A stretch of DNA of 64,000 nt from Paenibacillus foliorum (GCF_013141765.1 NZ_WHOD01000055.1:62001-126000); one strand, 5' to 3'. Shown: positions 43,924-54,080, counted from the first letter of the stretch. Numbers and translations are program-made. The notes: generated by a model not told the origin, from the sequence alone.

Positions 43924-46350
43924 ATGAAACCGAATCAAGAGACAGCAAGTAAAAGAGTGGCTCCATGGGACTTTTCAGACGCTGTACTTTTAATACCGGT
44001 AGGGCTTAAGGGAGCAGAAGCAAAAGCAATAACCTTGCTAATGGAAGAAACAGAGAAAAGAACCGGTATAACTTTAACGGTTACCCATGAGTGGCCAGAT
44101 GGTCATCAACCTATTATTGTGGCGGGGACAGAAGCTTCCTTGCAAGGTATAGTTAAGGACTGGGATGCCCTCCAGACGTTGGCCAATCCCGGGAAAGAAG
44201 GGTACAGGCTGCTTGGTGCAAAAGGCGAGAGATCGGTTGTTTTAATCGTAGGTGCCGATTCAAGAGGTATGCTTTACGGGATTGGCAGATTTTTGCGCAA
44301 ATCGAGCTTGATGAAGCAGTCGATAAAAGTACCTGCGAACTTATCCATATCCAGTACACCCAAGCAATCATGCCGAGGGCATCAATTAGGCTACCGTCCC
44401 AAAACGAATGCCTATGATGCTTGGTCTGTGGGCCAATTTGAGCAATATATCCGGGAGCTTGCGATATTCGGTGCCAATAGCATTGAAATTATGCCTCCGC
44501 GGACCGATGACGATGCGACGGGACCGCTGATGCAGGAGGATCCGTTGGACATGATGATCCGATTATCGGAAATCATCGATTCATACGGACTGGATACTTG
44601 GGTCTGGTATCCTAATATGGCTAATAACTATGCCGATCCGGCAACGATTTGCGAGGAATTGCTGGAACGGGAGGAAATATTCAGCAAGGTTCCGCATATT
44701 CATGCAGTGTTTATGCCGGGGAGCGACCCGGGGGAGCTGGAGCCGGATCTCTTATTCGTATGGGCAGAGCAAGTGGCGGAATTGCTACAGAAATATCATC
44801 CTAAGGCCAAATTATGGATTTCACCGCAGGTAATGTCGCATGAGCCCGCTAAATGGCTGGAAGGCTTCCTTGCCAACGTGGACAAAGAACCGGAATGGCT
44901 GGGAGGATTAGTTTTTGGCCCGCATGTGGATATTACATTACCGGATTTGCGCCGCCGCATCCCAGAGAAATATCCGATTCGCCGTTATGAAGATATTACT
45001 CATAATTTCCATTGTCAATATCCGGTTGTTAACTGGGACCTTGCGTTTGCACTGACCTTGGGCCGCGAGAGCATCAACCCTCGGCCGCTAGCAGAGAAGC
45101 ATATTCATAATTTGCTGGAATCGTATGCTATCGGTAATATTTCATACTCCGAAGGCATCAACGATGACGTGAATAAATTTATATGGAGCGATCAGGACTG
45201 GGATTCGAAGACGGAGGCTATAGAAACACTGCGTGATTTTGCCCGCTTATTTATTGGCGATGCTTTCTCAGAGGGAGTTGCACAGGGCTTGTTAGCTCTC
45301 GAAAGAAACTGGGAAGGTCCTGTAGCCGTTAATGAAGGAATAGATCGAACTTTATATCAATGGAGAATGATGGAACAGGCAGCTCCTCCCGAAGTTTTGA
45401 ATAATTACCGTTTTCAAATGGGGCTTCTGCGAGCTTATTATGATGCCTACATAAAACGCCGCTTCATTTACGAAACGGAGCTGGAGATGGAGGCGATGGA
45501 TGCATTGAAATCGGCCTCTTCCACTGGCTCACTTGCCGCGCTGGAGAAGTCAGAAGCTATCTTATTAAGAGCGAAGACAAGTCCAGTCTCTCAAACACTC
45601 AAGCAGCGTTGCTGGGAATTGGCTGATGAGCTGTTCAGTAATATCGGAGCGCAGTTATCCGTTATCAAGCATAAAGCCATAGCGTTAGGCCGCGGTGCTT
45701 TTATGGATGCTATTGACTTTCCGTTGAACGATTCAAGATGGTTGTCTGCTCAAAGTTCCGTCATCAGAAAACTAGATAATGAGAAGGATAGGCTGAATGC
45801 TATTTATGAAATATTGAATCGCACCAATCCGGGACCTGGCGGTTATTATGATAATTTAGGCTCCTACAAGGGCTGGCAGAGGGTTGCTAAGGGCAAGGGC
45901 TGGGAGAAAGATCCAGGTTATCTCGAATCCCCGCGAATGGCTCCCGGCATTTATTTATTGCAATCGGAACGGACATTTGATGAGAGTGCCATTCCACCTA
46001 TAGCTTCAACGCGCCATGCCAACACGTTAGCTGATACCCAATTATCTCTTCAATACGAACATTTAGACCCCGCTTCAGCTTACACCGTGAAGGTTACTTA
46101 TGTAGGGGATACTGCGAGTGAATTATCACGGGATTATCATGTTACGCTGACGGCGCAGGGAGGTCGAGTACTACACGAGAACATATTAATCAAGCAAGGA
46201 CAGTGCACTCAAATAGAATCACCGATCCCTCAGGAGGCTTTGGCTAATGGAAACCTGGTTCTCACTTTTAACAGGGTTAGCGGGTTCAAACGGTTGAATG
46301 TTTCCGAGGTATGGATCATGCGCAATGGATTAGCTGATGGAGCGTCATGA
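43924..46350 (+). CDS. Putative glycoside hydrolase, alpha-glucuronidase-like N-terminal domain
   Basis: An 808-residue protein without signal peptide. The first 135 residues form a GH67/GH20-type N-terminal alpha/beta domain (HQPIIVAGTEASLQ, GERSVVLIVGADSRGMLYGIGRFLRKS). A TIM-barrel-like region follows (ELAIFGANSIEIMPPRTDDDATGP, YGLDTWVWYPNM, KAKLWISPQVMSHEPAKWLEGF), then a helical segment and a C-terminal beta domain (680-800). The closest named group is alpha-glucuronidase-like hydrolases (GH67, GH115 style), but I cannot assign the family or the catalytic acids. It is the last gene of the operon. CAGGAGGATGCGCA precedes the ATG. Confidence 0.65.
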   Translation: MKPNQETASKRVAPWDFSDAVLLIPVGLKGAEAKAITLLMEETEKRTGITLTVTHEWPDGHQPIIVAGTEASLQGIVKDWDALQTLANPGKEGYRLLGAKGERSVVLIVGADSRGMLYGIGRFLRKSSLMKQSIKVPANLSISSTPKQSCRGHQLGYRPKTNAYDAWSVGQFEQYIRELAIFGANSIEIMPPRTDDDATGPLMQEDPLDMMIRLSEIIDSYGLDTWVWYPNMANNYADPATICEELLEREEIFSKVPHIHAVFMPGSDPGELEPDLLFVWAEQVAELLQKYHPKAKLWISPQVMSHEPAKWLEGFLANVDKEPEWLGGLVFGPHVDITLPDLRRRIPEKYPIRRYEDITHNFHCQYPVVNWDLAFALTLGRESINPRPLAEKHIHNLLESYAIGNISYSEGINDDVNKFIWSDQDWDSKTEAIETLRDFARLFIGDAFSEGVAQGLLALERNWEGPVAVNEGIDRTLYQWRMMEQAAPPEVLNNYRFQMGLLRAYYDAYIKRRFIYETELEMEAMDALKSASSTGSLAALEKSEAILLRAKTSPVSQTLKQRCWELADELFSNIGAQLSVIKHKAIALGRGAFMDAIDFPLNDSRWLSAQSSVIRKLDNEKDRLNAIYEILNRTNPGPGGYYDNLGSYKGWQRVAKGKGWEKDPGYLESPRMAPGIYLLQSERTFDESAIPPIASTRHANTLADTQLSLQYEHLDPASAYTVKVTYVGDTASELSRDYHVTLTAQGGRVLHENILIKQGQCTQIESPIPQEALANGNLVLTFNRVSGFKRLNVSEVWIMRNGLADGAS

Positions 46351-46430
46351 ATTAATTATTTCCGTTATACCGATTGCGGAATTGGTGCATACTGACTATA
46401 ATTGGATAATATAGGTATAGGATTAAAAGC

Positions 46431-46702
46431 AACGATGAGAAAGAGTAATTGGATTATTTCTTTGTACAGAGAGCTCCGGCAGCTGAAAAGGAGTAAAGAA
46501 ACGTCTAATGAACATGGTCTCTGAGCTGTACATCGAACCCTCATTAGGTAGTAGATTGTATCGGGTGCACCCGTTATAGTGCTAGGGTATAAGCGCGTAA
46601 TTGTGTCGTACCTGAAGAGGTCAATGCTGCGAGGTATTGATAAAATTAGGTGGTAACACGTGAGTATAACTCTCGTCCTTTATGAGGATGAGAGTTTTTT
46701 TG
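46431..46702 (+). ncRNA. T-box riboswitch, methionine-specific
   Basis: This leader has an AGAGAGC-type stem I, a possible specifier in GAACATGGTC (ATG, methionine), and the antiterminator element AGGTGGTAACACG at 46649-46660, close to the T-box consensus. A terminator with arms AACTCTCGTCC and GGATGAGAGTT ends in seven T at 46702. The T-box binds uncharged tRNA and lets transcription continue into the gene at 46730. The ATG codon and the downstream methionyl-tRNA synthetase agree with each other. Confidence 0.88.
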
Positions 46703-46729
46703 TGTTTTGAACAAAAGGAGGTTAATCAA

Positions 46730-48361
46730 ATGAGCATTTTTATTGGTGGAGCTTGGCCTTATGCCAATGGTTCGTTACATTTAGGTCGCGTAGCAAGCTT
46801 ATTGCCTGGAGATATTTTGGCCAGGTATTTCAGGTTAAAAGGTGAGGATGTATTGTATGTTTCAGGTAGTGATTGTCATGGAACACCGATCTCCATTCAA
46901 GCAAACCAGGAAGGGGTTTCACCCAAGGTTATAGCAGATCGGTATCATAAGGAATTTGTTGATTGCTTCGAGAAGCTCGGTTTTTCTTATGACCTGTACA
47001 CAAGGACAGATGATTCCTTCCATCATGAGGTCGTTCAGCAATTGTTTCTTCAACTATCGAATAATGGCTACATTTATAAGAAAGCTGTTGAACAAACCTA
47101 TTGTTTGAAGTGTGACCAGTTCCTGCCGGATCGATATGTGGAAGGAGTATGTCCTCATTGCGGACAGAATGCTCGTGGAGATCAATGTGACTTTTGCTCC
47201 TCATTGCTGGATCCGGTTGAACTGATTGATAAGAAGTGCAAGCTGTGTAAAAGCAGTCCGACCACTCGATTCTCGGATCATTATTTCCTTGCCCTATCCA
47301 AATTTCAAGGGGAGCTAGAACGTTATCTGGACCAGGCTTCGGGCTGGAGGGAAAATGCGCTTCACTTAACTCGACGCTACTTAAACGAAGGACTGCATGA
47401 CCGGGCTGCAACGAGGGATTTACCGTGGGGAGTGGAAGTACCTATTGAAGGGTTTGAAGGCAAAAAGATTTATGTTTGGATTGAAGCGGTCAGTGGGTAT
47501 TTGTCTGCCAGCATGAAGTGGGCAGATGCCAACCGCTGCAGCTGGGAGCATTTCTGGTCTGAACATACCATTGCCTATTATGTGCACGGTAAAGATAACA
47601 TTCCATTTCATACCTTGATACTGCCTGCGATATTGCTTGGCTCGGGGAATCTTCACTTACCGGATAGAATAATCTCTGGAGAATATTTAACCTTAGAGGG
47701 CAAGAAGTTTTCGACTAGTAGGAATTGGGCCGTGTGGGTTCCATATCTATTGGAAAATTACAATCCAGATTCCATTCGGTATTTTTTAACAACGAATTCC
47801 CCTGAAAACAGGGATACCGATTTCTCCTGGAGAGAATTTATTTATAGTCATAATAGTGAACTGCTTGGGGCATTCGGAAATTTTGTCAACAGAAATCTGA
47901 TGTTCATTGTAAAGTCCTTTGAGGGTGCGGTCCCTGAGGCTCAAATGAATCAAGTTATCCGATTAAAAATTATTGAATTGTATGAGCTTGTGGGAAATCG
48001 AATTGAATCAGGGAAAATGAAAGATGCGCTAGAAACGATATTTACGTTTATCCGAAGCTCTAACAAATATTTTGATGAAAGAAGACCGTGGGTTGATTAT
48101 AAAGAAAATCCGCAGGAGTGTAAGGAGACTTTATTTACTTGCGTTCAGATTATAGCTAACTTATCCGTTTTACTTTCTCCATTTCTACCATTTTCATGTC
48201 AAAGGATCCGATCCTTCTTGAACATATCACAATCAAGCTGGGGCTATATGGAGATTCTGCCACTTCAAAAAATCCAATCTCTACAGGTTTTGTTTGAAAG
48301 AATCGATATTAGCAAAATTCAAGCGGAAGTTAACAAGTTGAGCAGTGAGTCCGGTCAATAA
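46730..48361 (+). CDS. metG: Methionyl-tRNA synthetase, second type
   Basis: A 543-residue class I synthetase from ATG 46730, behind AAAGGAGG. It shows HLGR (17-20, the HIGH motif), GSDCHGTPI, a four-CxxC knuckle (C125/C128, C141/C144, C153/C156, C170/C173) and FSTS (327-330) in place of KMSKS. The C-terminal tRNA-binding domain of the usual Bacillus enzyme is missing. Dual-knuckle enzymes of this size resemble the additional MetRS2 of some Firmicutes, which lowers sensitivity to MetRS inhibitors. It attaches methionine to tRNA and is controlled by the T-box upstream. Confidence 0.9.
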   Translation: MSIFIGGAWPYANGSLHLGRVASLLPGDILARYFRLKGEDVLYVSGSDCHGTPISIQANQEGVSPKVIADRYHKEFVDCFEKLGFSYDLYTRTDDSFHHEVVQQLFLQLSNNGYIYKKAVEQTYCLKCDQFLPDRYVEGVCPHCGQNARGDQCDFCSSLLDPVELIDKKCKLCKSSPTTRFSDHYFLALSKFQGELERYLDQASGWRENALHLTRRYLNEGLHDRAATRDLPWGVEVPIEGFEGKKIYVWIEAVSGYLSASMKWADANRCSWEHFWSEHTIAYYVHGKDNIPFHTLILPAILLGSGNLHLPDRIISGEYLTLEGKKFSTSRNWAVWVPYLLENYNPDSIRYFLTTNSPENRDTDFSWREFIYSHNSELLGAFGNFVNRNLMFIVKSFEGAVPEAQMNQVIRLKIIELYELVGNRIESGKMKDALETIFTFIRSSNKYFDERRPWVDYKENPQECKETLFTCVQIIANLSVLLSPFLPFSCQRIRSFLNISQSSWGYMEILPLQKIQSLQVLFERIDISKIQAEVNKLSSESGQ

Positions 48362-48434
48362 CTGTATTTTTATTTCCAAAAAATGCGATTCCAGATATAA
48401 TCATTGAAAGGAATGATTAGGGGGTGTCTTTATA

Positions 48435-48977
48435 ATGATTAACATCGTTAATCTTATCGAGTTCGTTAAGCCTTTTTACGAAAAAAAGGATGTTATGCAT
48501 GACCTGTCACATATCGACAGAATGATTAATTCCGCTCAACGCCTATTAATACATTACCCCGAAATAACGGATCATGATTTAATTAGGTATGGTTGTTATT
48601 TTCACGGCTTTATCTATATGGAAGAGCAGCTGATTAGGGAATATTTGCGGCAACAAGGATTAAAGGAGCCTTATATTGAGAAGATTGTCAAGGTTTCTTG
48701 GGAGTCTCAGAAGGATGAAGTTCCCGAATCAATTGAAGGCAAATTACTACATGATGCTCATATGATTGAAGGCGGTAAAACCTATCTAATAGTAAAATCC
48801 TTATGTACGGGAACTGCGAGAGGCCAGAGCCTAGAGCAAACATTGGAATATTTCGAAACCTATGTTCTCGGAAAAGGTGCATGCTACTTAGCTGAAGCCC
48901 AGCCTCAATACAGGGAAATGCAGCAATTTGCATCTGATTTTATTAGAGATTTGCGTGCGGGATTAAATGGTGGTTGA
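48435..48977 (+). CDS. HD-domain-like protein with missing metal ligands
   Basis: A 180-residue protein with the order of an HD phosphohydrolase: HDLSH (22-26), YGCYFHGFI where HD normally stands (H57-G58), and LLHDAHMIEGG (D107) near the place of the later DAD. The second aspartate of the HD motif is replaced by glycine and the next histidine region is WES. It may be inactive or bind a ligand only. It follows metG and overlaps the first codons of the next frame, so it may belong to the same transcript. Confidence 0.6.
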   Translation: MINIVNLIEFVKPFYEKKDVMHDLSHIDRMINSAQRLLIHYPEITDHDLIRYGCYFHGFIYMEEQLIREYLRQQGLKEPYIEKIVKVSWESQKDEVPESIEGKLLHDAHMIEGGKTYLIVKSLCTGTARGQSLEQTLEYFETYVLGKGACYLAEAQPQYREMQQFASDFIRDLRAGLNGG

Positions 48978-49008
48978 AAAAAAAAAATTGGGGAAGGGAG
49001 GATTCTTA

Positions 49009-49440
49009 ATGTCCTTAACTTGTTTAGGCTGTAGGTTAGCTAATGGCCAAGAGAGCTCAGAAATCGTATATGAGGATGAACTTGTAACCTGTCTGCTGGA
49101 TATTGACCCTTTCAATGAAGGGCATCTATTAATCTTGCCTAAGAAGCATTATTTGGATCCAGATGAGCTGGACGGGCTAACTGGAGCCGCTATCATGAAC
49201 GTTTCCTCGGAAATGTCAACAATCCTGAAGCGAGTATTTTCTCCTGACGGGATAACCATGATTCAAAATGGAGGCATATTTAACGATTTACGCCATTATC
49301 ATATGCATGTATTCCCGAGATATGAAGGTGATGGATTTGCTTGGATTGAACCTTCAGAAACGCATAATGCGAAGGAACGCCTTGCTGAAACGAAGCTATT
49401 AATTGTTAAAGAACTAACTAAGAAGGGGCAGCCTGAATGA
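49009..49440 (+). CDS. HIT-family hydrolase
   Basis: A 143-residue protein from ATG 49009, behind AAGGGAGG. The HIT motif RHYHMHVFPRY (HxHxH) lies in the middle, and LIILPKKHYLDPDEL-like strand plus IMIQNGG complete the fold. An N-terminal CxGC pair (LTCLGCRLANGQE) may bind zinc, as in Hit/Fhit-like enzymes. HIT proteins cleave nucleotidyl-phosphate bonds such as in AMP-NH2 or dinucleoside polyphosphates. It overlaps the next gene by four bases. Confidence 0.88.
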   Translation: MSLTCLGCRLANGQESSEIVYEDELVTCLLDIDPFNEGHLLILPKKHYLDPDELDGLTGAAIMNVSSEMSTILKRVFSPDGITMIQNGGIFNDLRHYHMHVFPRYEGDGFAWIEPSETHNAKERLAETKLLIVKELTKKGQPE

Positions 49441-49895
49441 ATGATATTGAAATCAAGATAGTGAAACCGGATTATCCAGACCTGCTGCAGTTGATTCATC
49501 AATTAGACGAAGAATTATTAGAGAGATACCCTGCCGAAGAGGTTCATGGAATTGATTTTGAAGACCCTAGTATTAACGATGTTGTTTTTATTGTAGTTTA
49601 TAGAAATAACAGGGCGGTAGGTTGTGGGGCAATCAGGCCATTGGATGCGAGCTGTACCGAATTAAAACGTTTTTTTGTCGACCGGACTTATAGAAAGATG
49701 GGAATTGCTAGCCGTATGCTGAGTTTTCTGGAGAATGAGGCCCGTCTCTTGCATTTTGAAATGATTCGTTTGGAAACAGGAACCGAACAACCGGAGTCGG
49801 TGCAGCTGTATCAAAAGCACGGTTACTTGTCGATAGAAAAGTTTGGCCCTTATGTGGATGGAGAAATGAGTCTATGTTTTGAAAAGAGGCTATGA
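49437..49895 (+). CDS. GNAT-family N-acetyltransferase
   Basis: A 152-residue GNAT protein. The acetyl-CoA loop is RKMGIASRMLSFLE, with the preceding strand CTELKRFFVDRTYR and the ending VQLYQKHGYLSIEKFGPYV. The start ATGA overlaps the HIT stop, so they are translated together. The acceptor is unknown. Confidence 0.88.
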   Translation: MNDIEIKIVKPDYPDLLQLIHQLDEELLERYPAEEVHGIDFEDPSINDVVFIVVYRNNRAVGCGAIRPLDASCTELKRFFVDRTYRKMGIASRMLSFLENEARLLHFEMIRLETGTEQPESVQLYQKHGYLSIEKFGPYVDGEMSLCFEKRL

Positions 49896-49943
49896 TCAAA
49901 GGTTTCAATCAGTTCAATTTCAATACGGAATGAGTGATTAGGT

Positions 49944-51659
49944 TTGCTTAAATTATTTTTCTCCTACTACCGTCCTTATAAAAAGCTGTTTTTTCTAGAT
50001 TTCACTTGTGCTGTAGTTGCTGGACTTTTGGAGCTCGGATTTCCGCTTGCTGTCCATCAATTTGTCGATAAGCTGCTGCCCGGTAAAGATTGGGGATTGA
50101 TAATATGGGCATGCGTGGGATTGCTTGGGGTTTATGTTCTGAATACGGTGCTGCAGTTTGTTGTTACTTATTGGGGACACATGCTGGGCATAAACATTGA
50201 GACGGATATGCGCAAGAAATTGTTCGAGCATATTCAGAAGCTTTCGTTCCGTTTCTTCGATAACAATAAAACGGGTCATTTGATTTCGAGAATCACGAAT
50301 GATCTCAATGAAATCGGCGAAATTGCTCATCATGGACCTGAGGATATTTTTATTGCGATTATGACGCTGGTTGGAGCTTTTATCTTAATGCTCTTCATCA
50401 ATTGGAAGCTGGCTATTCTGACTTTCCTGATCATTCCATTTATGGCTTGGCTGGCCATTTTCTTCAGTCGTAAAATGACTACTACTTACCGCCGTTTGTT
50501 CGGGGATGTCGCGGATTTTAACGCGCGTGTTGAGGACAATGTCGGAGGTATTCGCGTAGTGCAATCTTTTGCCAATGAAGAGTATGAGAAGGAATTGTTT
50601 GCAGTCAATAATAAGCGGTTTCGAGAAACGAAGCTGCTTGCATACAAGATTATGGCTAAAAGTATGTCCGTTAGCTATATGATGATGCGCTTGGTTTCCA
50701 TGTTTGTGATGATCTGTGGTACGTGGTTTGTCATCCGAGGAGAGCTGAGCTACGGGGGCTTTGTTGGTTTTCTGCTTCTGTCCAATGTATTTTTCCGTCC
50801 GATAGAGAAAATCAATGCTGTTATTGAGAGTTATCCCAAAGGTATTGCCGGCTTCAAAAGGTATGTCGAGATCCTGCATACGGAACCGGATATAGCAGAT
50901 TCTCCTAATGCAATTGATGTGAAGAAATTAAATGGGGATATTCGGTTCAGCTCGGTTACCTTTGGTTACGAAGATGATAAAAAAATAATAAGCAATAGTG
51001 ATCTTTCCATTCGTGCAGGAGAAACAATAGCTTTCGTCGGACCCTCAGGTGCAGGTAAAACTACCATATGCAGCTTATTGCCCCGGTTTTATGAGGTTAA
51101 CAGTGGAAGCATCCTGATAGATGGCATCGACATTCGAGACATGACCTTAAACTCGCTGCGCAAACAGATCGGGATTGTTCAACAGGATGTGTTTCTATTC
51201 TCAGGTACAATTAAAGAAAATATCTCATATGGCAAGCTAAAAGCAACCGACTCAGAAATCTGGGAAGCAGCAAAAAGAGCACAACTAGAGGACTTCATTA
51301 AGCAGCTGCCTCAAGGTATGGAAACGGTTATCGGGGAGCGAGGGGTTAAGCTCTCAGGAGGTCAGAAGCAACGCTTGGCGATTGCGCGGATGTTTCTGAA
51401 AAATCCACCGATTTTAATTCTCGACGAAGCAACCTCAGCACTTGATACAGAGACAGAAGCTGCGATTCAACAATCACTCGCCGAGCTTTCAGCAGGTAGA
51501 ACTACACTCGTTATTGCCCACAGGCTGGCAACTATTAAGAATGCGGATCGGATTGTGGTCGTTACGGAAAAAGGTGTGACCGAGCAGGGAAGACATCAGG
51601 AGCTAATTGCCGCTGGAGGGGTATACAGTCGATTGCACAAAGCCCAATTCGGATCTTAA
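49944..51659 (+). CDS. ABC exporter, fused membrane and ATPase domains
   Basis: A 571-residue half-transporter: six membrane helices (1-310, with FRFFDNNKTGHLISRITNDL) followed by the nucleotide-binding domain with Walker A GPSGAGKTT, Q-loop VQQDVFLF, signature LSGGQKQR, Walker B LILDEATSAL and H-loop AHR. Likely a homodimeric multidrug/lipid-type exporter. It begins with TTG, with no strong ribosome binding site. Confidence 0.92.
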   Translation: MLKLFFSYYRPYKKLFFLDFTCAVVAGLLELGFPLAVHQFVDKLLPGKDWGLIIWACVGLLGVYVLNTVLQFVVTYWGHMLGINIETDMRKKLFEHIQKLSFRFFDNNKTGHLISRITNDLNEIGEIAHHGPEDIFIAIMTLVGAFILMLFINWKLAILTFLIIPFMAWLAIFFSRKMTTTYRRLFGDVADFNARVEDNVGGIRVVQSFANEEYEKELFAVNNKRFRETKLLAYKIMAKSMSVSYMMMRLVSMFVMICGTWFVIRGELSYGGFVGFLLLSNVFFRPIEKINAVIESYPKGIAGFKRYVEILHTEPDIADSPNAIDVKKLNGDIRFSSVTFGYEDDKKIISNSDLSIRAGETIAFVGPSGAGKTTICSLLPRFYEVNSGSILIDGIDIRDMTLNSLRKQIGIVQQDVFLFSGTIKENISYGKLKATDSEIWEAAKRAQLEDFIKQLPQGMETVIGERGVKLSGGQKQRLAIARMFLKNPPILILDEATSALDTETEAAIQQSLAELSAGRTTLVIAHRLATIKNADRIVVVTEKGVTEQGRHQELIAAGGVYSRLHKAQFGS

Positions 51660-51681
51660 TACAAGATTGGAGAGTGGATGG

Positions 51682-52104
51682 ATGATAAACCAGGAACCGA
51701 AACCGGTTGGCCTTACTGCGTCTGTAGGCTATCAAATTGGAGTTAGAAGGCCCCTTCCCATTTCTAAAGAACGCGCGTGGGAGTTAATCTCATCGTTAGA
51801 CGGACTCCAACTATGGTTAGGCAGCATCTCATCGATGAAACTTCAAAGAGGCGAGAAGTATTTAACAGAGGAGGGGACATCCGGTGAGCTGCGGGTTGTT
51901 AAACCATATGAACAGCTGCGCTTGACTTGGCACAAAGCTGGATGGTCCCAGCCGTCTACATTACAAATTAGACTTATTTCCACCAGCCCCATCAAGACGA
52001 CTCTTAGCTTTCATCAGGAGAAGCTTGAAAATGCAGCAGTTAGAGAGGAAATGAAAGCCCGTTGGGAGCATGTTATTATGCAAATCTCAGAGTCCAGTGT
52101 ATAA
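51682..52104 (+). CDS. SRPBCC (AHSA1-like) protein
   Basis: A 140-residue protein from ATG 51682, behind GGAGAGTGGATGG. It has the START/Bet v1-like order: RRPLPISKERAWELISSLDGLQLWLG, then a strand pair with ELRVVKPYEQLRLTWHKAGWSQPSTLQIRL and a final helix EEMKARWEHVIMQI. These proteins bind small hydrophobic ligands. It follows the ABC exporter by 22 bases. Confidence 0.82.
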   Translation: MINQEPKPVGLTASVGYQIGVRRPLPISKERAWELISSLDGLQLWLGSISSMKLQRGEKYLTEEGTSGELRVVKPYEQLRLTWHKAGWSQPSTLQIRLISTSPIKTTLSFHQEKLENAAVREEMKARWEHVIMQISESSV

Positions 52105-52152
52105 ATGGATAGCACCTTGAATGGAGTACTATATATTGAATCATGTTGTTGC

Positions 52153-52186
52153 AAAGTGCCTTCATTAGGAAGGTGCTTTTATTTTT
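52153..52186 (+). terminator. Intrinsic terminator
   Basis: Arms AAAGTGCCTTC and GAAGGTGCTTT (one G-U-type mispair) around ATTAG, followed by a T-rich run. Confidence 0.75.
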
Positions 52187-52233
52187 ATGAGCATATCTTT
52201 ATAATAGGTGTATCAAATTGCAACGAGGTATGA

Positions 52234-54051
52234 ATGATGATTATACAAGCACTAGTAATAGCGCCCTATAAGGGTTTATTAGAACTAACGACAAGTTTAA
52301 AGGAAGAATTACATGATTTCCGCATTACTATGCTGCAAGGCGATCTATCCGAGGTGCTGCCGATGGTAGCACAGATCGAAGAGGGCCAATACGATGTCAT
52401 TATTAGCCGTGGTGGAACTGCTAGGCTTTTGCGTCAGCATGTCAGTATTCCTGTTATTGATATTCAAGTTTCCGGTTATGATATCATGCGGATTATTACA
52501 CTGGTGAAGGGTTCCCAATCCAAAGTGGAGATGATTGGTTTTCCTAATGTTATCGATGGTTTTGTTGCGGTGTCGCGGATTATGGATATTGAGATTCCAC
52601 ATACCGTAATCGAACATGAGAACGAAGTCGGAAGCGCTTTGGCTAGAGCCAAGGAATCGGGTATCAGCATGGTTTTGGGGGATACGGTTACCGTAAGGAT
52701 GGCGCAGGATATGGGTCTTGAAGGTGTGCTGATAACTTCGGGAAAGGAATCGGTGCTGGAGGCTTTTGCTCAGGCTCGGTATATGCAGGTAATCGCTGCA
52801 AGGTATCAGCAGAAATGCACGCTATATGAACAATTGCTGAATAAACTGGACACGGGTTTTGCTGTCTTTGACGAAAATAACCATTTTCAATATGGAAATG
52901 ATACCTTCTGTTCGCAATGGGGTATATCCCTCGATCCTTCAAAAGGAGAGCTTCCAGAACGGAATTCTAACATTACTCGTTTACTTCATTGTTTGAAGAA
53001 AGGAGTGGTGTTTGATCAGGTCATTACGGTTTGCGAGCCTTTACATCCTTTTATCCTGAGTGCAGGGCCGTACACACAAGAATCCGGTTTGTATTATATG
53101 AAAATGGACGCTCTATCCTCTATGGAAAGTGAACTGAGAGTAAGCTTTTCAATGGGAGAAATGCTTAGTTATCCGCTCCTATTATCGCGTGATAATGTTG
53201 TGAATGGAGATTCTGAAGGAATCGGAACAAGAAGCGGTGATTTTCCAATAGCCTTGTACGGGGAGAAGGGAACGGGGAAGCGGCAATGGAGTGTAACTCG
53301 GATACAGAACGAACAGTCCGCCTCCGGGCACAGGCTCTTCATTGAAGTTGAATTATTGAAATCGGGCAAGCGTTCCGTTGATGGACTTCAAAATATATTG
53401 CTGCAGATGGATGAAGCGACCGTACTTTACCTCAAGGGGATTGAAAAGATAGATGCGGTTCATCAAAAATCGTTGACAGCTTGGATAACAGCTTCACGTG
53501 CACAGGTGATTTTATCCTTCGATCTAAATCCGGCCATCTTATATGAAGAAGGAAGCTTGGAGGCAGGCTTACATGAGTTGATTAAAAGCAACGTTGTATT
53601 CTTTCCTCCACTTCGTGAAAGACGCGAGAAACTGGAAGCGTTGCTCAGGTCATTTATAGCCAAAGCAAATGAAACGACGGGGAAGCAGATTGTCGGTATG
53701 CGGGCTTCTGTGCTGGATGCGCTTCTACAGCAGCCATGGGCAGGAAATTTCATTGAACTTAAAGAAACGGTTGATTGGCTCGTACAAACCTCAGATGGCG
53801 AATTCATCGATGATGCTACTTTAGATCTGCTGATAGCTCAAAAGAAACTTAACCATGCTAAAAATTACGCTGACGCACAAGTGAACATCAGCACCAGCAC
53901 AATCAATCTCAATCAGACTCTTGAGGAGATTGAGAGAGATGTCATTCTTGCTGTTATGGAAGAAGAGGAAATGAATCAATCCAAGGCAGCCAAACGGCTG
54001 GGAATTAATCGATCTACGCTGTGGAGGAAACTGAAGCAAAATGAGTCATAG
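52234..54051 (+). CDS. PrpR-like regulator with degenerate AAA+ domain
   Basis: A 605-residue regulator: an N-terminal PrpR_N ligand domain (residues 1-190, FRITMLQGDLSEVLPMVAQIEEGQYDVIISRGGTARLLR), a PAS-like part, an AAA+-like region and a Fis-type helix-turn-helix (LEEIERDVILAVMEEEEMNQSKAAKRLGINRSTLWRKL). The sigma-54-contacting GAFTGA loop is absent. Walker A (GEKGTGKR) and Walker B (LYLKGIEKID) are changed, so it is unlikely to act as a classical sigma-54 activator. It lies just upstream of, and probably controls, the acid-sugar operon at 54197. Confidence 0.82.
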   Translation: MMIIQALVIAPYKGLLELTTSLKEELHDFRITMLQGDLSEVLPMVAQIEEGQYDVIISRGGTARLLRQHVSIPVIDIQVSGYDIMRIITLVKGSQSKVEMIGFPNVIDGFVAVSRIMDIEIPHTVIEHENEVGSALARAKESGISMVLGDTVTVRMAQDMGLEGVLITSGKESVLEAFAQARYMQVIAARYQQKCTLYEQLLNKLDTGFAVFDENNHFQYGNDTFCSQWGISLDPSKGELPERNSNITRLLHCLKKGVVFDQVITVCEPLHPFILSAGPYTQESGLYYMKMDALSSMESELRVSFSMGEMLSYPLLLSRDNVVNGDSEGIGTRSGDFPIALYGEKGTGKRQWSVTRIQNEQSASGHRLFIEVELLKSGKRSVDGLQNILLQMDEATVLYLKGIEKIDAVHQKSLTAWITASRAQVILSFDLNPAILYEEGSLEAGLHELIKSNVVFFPPLRERREKLEALLRSFIAKANETTGKQIVGMRASVLDALLQQPWAGNFIELKETVDWLVQTSDGEFIDDATLDLLIAQKKLNHAKNYADAQVNISTSTINLNQTLEEIERDVILAVMEEEEMNQSKAAKRLGINRSTLWRKLKQNES

Positions 54052-54080
54052 ATTTTTGCAAATAAACGGATTGATTGTTC

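Noticed and set aside
46929..47411. A 160-codon reverse-strand frame inside metG
   Set aside because: It is antisense to a strongly conserved synthetase gene and has no start signal or family match.
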